Source: G963662985 sp963662985 (GTDB lineage Bacteria > Chloroflexota > Anaerolineae > Anaerolineales > UBA11579). Taken from it: DNA of 64,000 bases. The stretch is from positions 124,001 through 188,000 of the forward strand of contig OY760066.1 in NCBI GenBank assembly GCA_963662985.1, read 5' to 3'. The notes below the pieces were generated by a model, which was not told the origin of the DNA, ran no database searches, and saw only the letters and a program-made list of their open reading frames with translations. The position numbers and the translations under genes are program-made. This document shows positions 62,397 to 64,000 of the stretch, one piece after another; position 1 is the first letter of the stretch; each line of letters opens with the position of its first letter.

Positions 62397-64000
62397 ATGA
62401 AAATTGAACAAAGAAAATATCAATTAATTCAATATTTTTTATATCATCAAGATACTGTCACAAGCGAAGTGTTGGCACGCTATTTAAATGTAACATCACG
62501 AACTGTGAGAGAAGATCTGAAAGAATTAACTAAAGAATTAGCTGCTGAAAATATTCATTTGTTATCGATTCAAGGAAAAGGTTTTTATATCGATGATAAA
62601 GATTATTCTGCTTTGTCTATTTATTTAAAAAAATTGATGAATGATCCTATGTTCCTTTTGTCAGCTGTGGAAAATTCTTTTCAAATTTTAAGAATTTTAT
62701 TCTTAGAAAGAGATTATATCTGTATTGAAGATTTAGCAGAAAAAGTGTTCTTAGGTAAGTCAAGTGTGGAAAAAGAATTTGAAACGGTTGAAAATTGGCT
62801 TAAGCAATATAACCTCGTATTAAAAAAGAAAAAAACTCTGGGAATCCGAATCTCAGGTGCTGAAAAAAATTTCCGAATTGGTTTAATTCAGTTAATTTAT
62901 GTTTTTTCTTTTCGAAATAATCTCACAACCAATGATCTATTTTCACCCATTTTTGATAAAAATATTCTTCAAATAATAAATGATTTGGTAAATGATCATA
63001 TCCATCATCCTGCATTTAATTATTCACAATTTGCTTATCAAACAATCATTTTGTATTTAGCAATCCTAATTTGGCGAGTTCGATCTGGTTCTTTAATTGA
63101 AGAAAAACAAACTTCTAAAAAGTATGATGAGATTGATTTTTTGGTTGATGATTTATTGGGTTCTTTAGCAGAACGTTTAGCACTAGAAATTCCATTAATT
63201 GAATATTTTGGATTTGATGAGTTTTTGGCTCAACAAACAATCTTTTCTATTGAGACTATTCAATTAGAAGATGACCATTCTGAGTTTATTATTGAGTTGT
63301 TGACAAAGTTAGATAGCCAATTTCATCAAGGTTTTATCCACGATGCTCGCTTAATCGAACAGTTAAACTATTTTATTCATAAAACAAAAGTCATTGATTA
63401 TGGATTTAAATTTGAGAAACCATTTGATCTTAATACTTTAAAGAATAATTATCCGAGTGCATTGGATATGGCATTATATACTAAAATTGAAATCGAAGAT
63501 TTTTATAACCAGCAAATAAATGATCACTCTTATATTGAGCTTGCGATTTTATTCTCTGCAGCATTAGAAAAAAAATTATTAGAAGGATCTTCAAAAAAAT
63601 GGAGAGCTGCTATTATTAATTCGATGGGATTTGAGATTTCTAGTTTATTACAGAGCAAAATCCAACGATTATTTCCCCAATTAATTTTAGTTGGCGTTTT
63701 TCCAACTTATCAAATAAATGATTTAGGACGACAAGGAATCGATTTTCTGATCTCAACAAGTATGATTGAAAATTGTACAATCCCTTTTGTGGAAATAACG
63801 AATTTTTTAGATGACAATGATTATTTAAAAATTGGTAGATTTCTGAAAGAGATTGAGCAAGCCGATTTTGAAAAATATTTCTTTCAATCTCTATTTGAAG
63901 AAAGTATATTCATTACCGATATTAAAGAAAAAACACCTCAAAAAATTATCTCTAAAATGGGTAATCGATTGGTCGAAGTTGGGCATGTATCCCCTTCTTT
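62397..64000 (+). CDS. BglG/PRD-type transcriptional regulator (partial, C-terminus off the right edge)
   Basis: An open frame of 534 codons from ATG at 62397 runs off the window. The N-terminal HTH reads VTSEVLARYLNVTSRTVRED, followed by GKGFYIDD and a second winged-helix region, then helical PRD-like domains (HHPAFNYSQFAYQ and later HDARLIEQLNYFIHK). An EIIB-like segment (RAAIINSMGFEISSLLQSKI) follows, and the cut end may begin an EIIA-like domain. In the EIIB-like loop the usual phospho-cysteine position is Asn. Such MtlR/LicR-like activators are controlled by PTS phosphorylation and usually regulate an adjacent sugar PTS operon, here presumably beyond 64000. TACAAT-TTAATT-ATTGTA (62362-62379) upstream may be its promoter -10 and/or operator. 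Confidence 0.85.
   Translation, partial: MKIEQRKYQLIQYFLYHQDTVTSEVLARYLNVTSRTVREDLKELTKELAAENIHLLSIQGKGFYIDDKDYSALSIYLKKLMNDPMFLLSAVENSFQILRILFLERDYICIEDLAEKVFLGKSSVEKEFETVENWLKQYNLVLKKKKTLGIRISGAEKNFRIGLIQLIYVFSFRNNLTTNDLFSPIFDKNILQIINDLVNDHIHHPAFNYSQFAYQTIILYLAILIWRVRSGSLIEEKQTSKKYDEIDFLVDDLLGSLAERLALEIPLIEYFGFDEFLAQQTIFSIETIQLEDDHSEFIIELLTKLDSQFHQGFIHDARLIEQLNYFIHKTKVIDYGFKFEKPFDLNTLKNNYPSALDMALYTKIEIEDFYNQQINDHSYIELAILFSAALEKKLLEGSSKKWRAAIINSMGFEISSLLQSKIQRLFPQLILVGVFPTYQINDLGRQGIDFLISTSMIENCTIPFVEITNFLDDNDYLKIGRFLKEIEQADFEKYFFQSLFEESIFITDIKEKTPQKIISKMGNRLVEVGHVSPS

Noticed and set aside
1..64000. tRNA, rRNA, CRISPR arrays, insertion sequences
   Set aside because: No tRNA-like cloverleaf, no regularly spaced direct repeats, no transposase gene or terminal inverted repeats were recognised.

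Overview
The window comes from a low-G+C bacterial chromosome with long, densely packed leftward operons. There is no rRNA, tRNA, CRISPR array or intact mobile element. Lipoprotein signals, a TagO/WecA-type initiating transferase, LarBCE, a PRD-type PTS regulator and many SD-preceded genes fit an anaerobe of the Bacillota or Chloroflexota. The sequence alone does not settle which. No outer-membrane polysaccharide export protein is visible.

Left part (1-18.7 kb). A first glycan block holds four leftward glycosyltransferases (one cut by the window edge), a rightward GT-C-like membrane protein with an SGNH-like secreted hydrolase, and a leftward TagO/WecA-type phosphotransferase. A cysD-cysNC operon (sulfate to PAPS) follows, with its own promoter and terminator. 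Next is a leftward ECF sigma / anti-sigma / ABC-2 exporter operon, in which the anti-sigma protein appears fused to a permease-like membrane domain. A radical SAM plus GNAT-YoaP pair and a rightward membrane protein come after it.

Middle (18.8-25.5 kb). Housekeeping and accessory genes: an ABC-F ATPase, a 500-bp region of GTGTC-type short repeats behind a terminase-small-subunit-like HTH gene, a possibly leaderless rtcB, a DUF2089/membrane pair, a TetR regulator with a palindrome over its own promoter, and a GHL15-like glycoside hydrolase lipoprotein.

Exopolysaccharide operon (41.0 to 25.4 kb, leftward, 12 genes, nearly all overlapping or a few bases apart). In transcription order: a 4-TM protein with a degenerate GGDEF domain, a phosphoglycosyl transferase, a GT4, a Wzz-like protein fused to a second degenerate GGDEF domain, a Wzy/O-antigen ligase-like polymerase, a Wzx flippase, two GT4s, a processive-type GT2, a BcsB-like protein, a single-module NRPS (A-T-TE) and its phosphopantetheinyl transferase. 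Wzx/Wzy machinery, synthase-like machinery and an amino-acid-activating enzyme in one operon is the most unusual feature of the window.

Signalling block (59.2 to 41.2 kb). Two leftward sensory operons sit directly upstream of the EPS operon. They encode two histidine kinases, two periplasmic-binding-type proteins, a membrane sensor with no recognised output, response regulators, three GGDEF proteins with intact signatures (two in these operons, one beside them) and two HD-GYP proteins. The simplest reading is that extracellular cues set c-di-GMP levels, which are read by the degenerate GGDEF domains to control EPS synthesis or chain length.

Right end (59.4-64 kb). larC-larE-larB, for the nickel-pincer nucleotide cofactor, ends at a strong terminator. 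It is followed by a BglG/PRD-type regulator truncated by the window edge.
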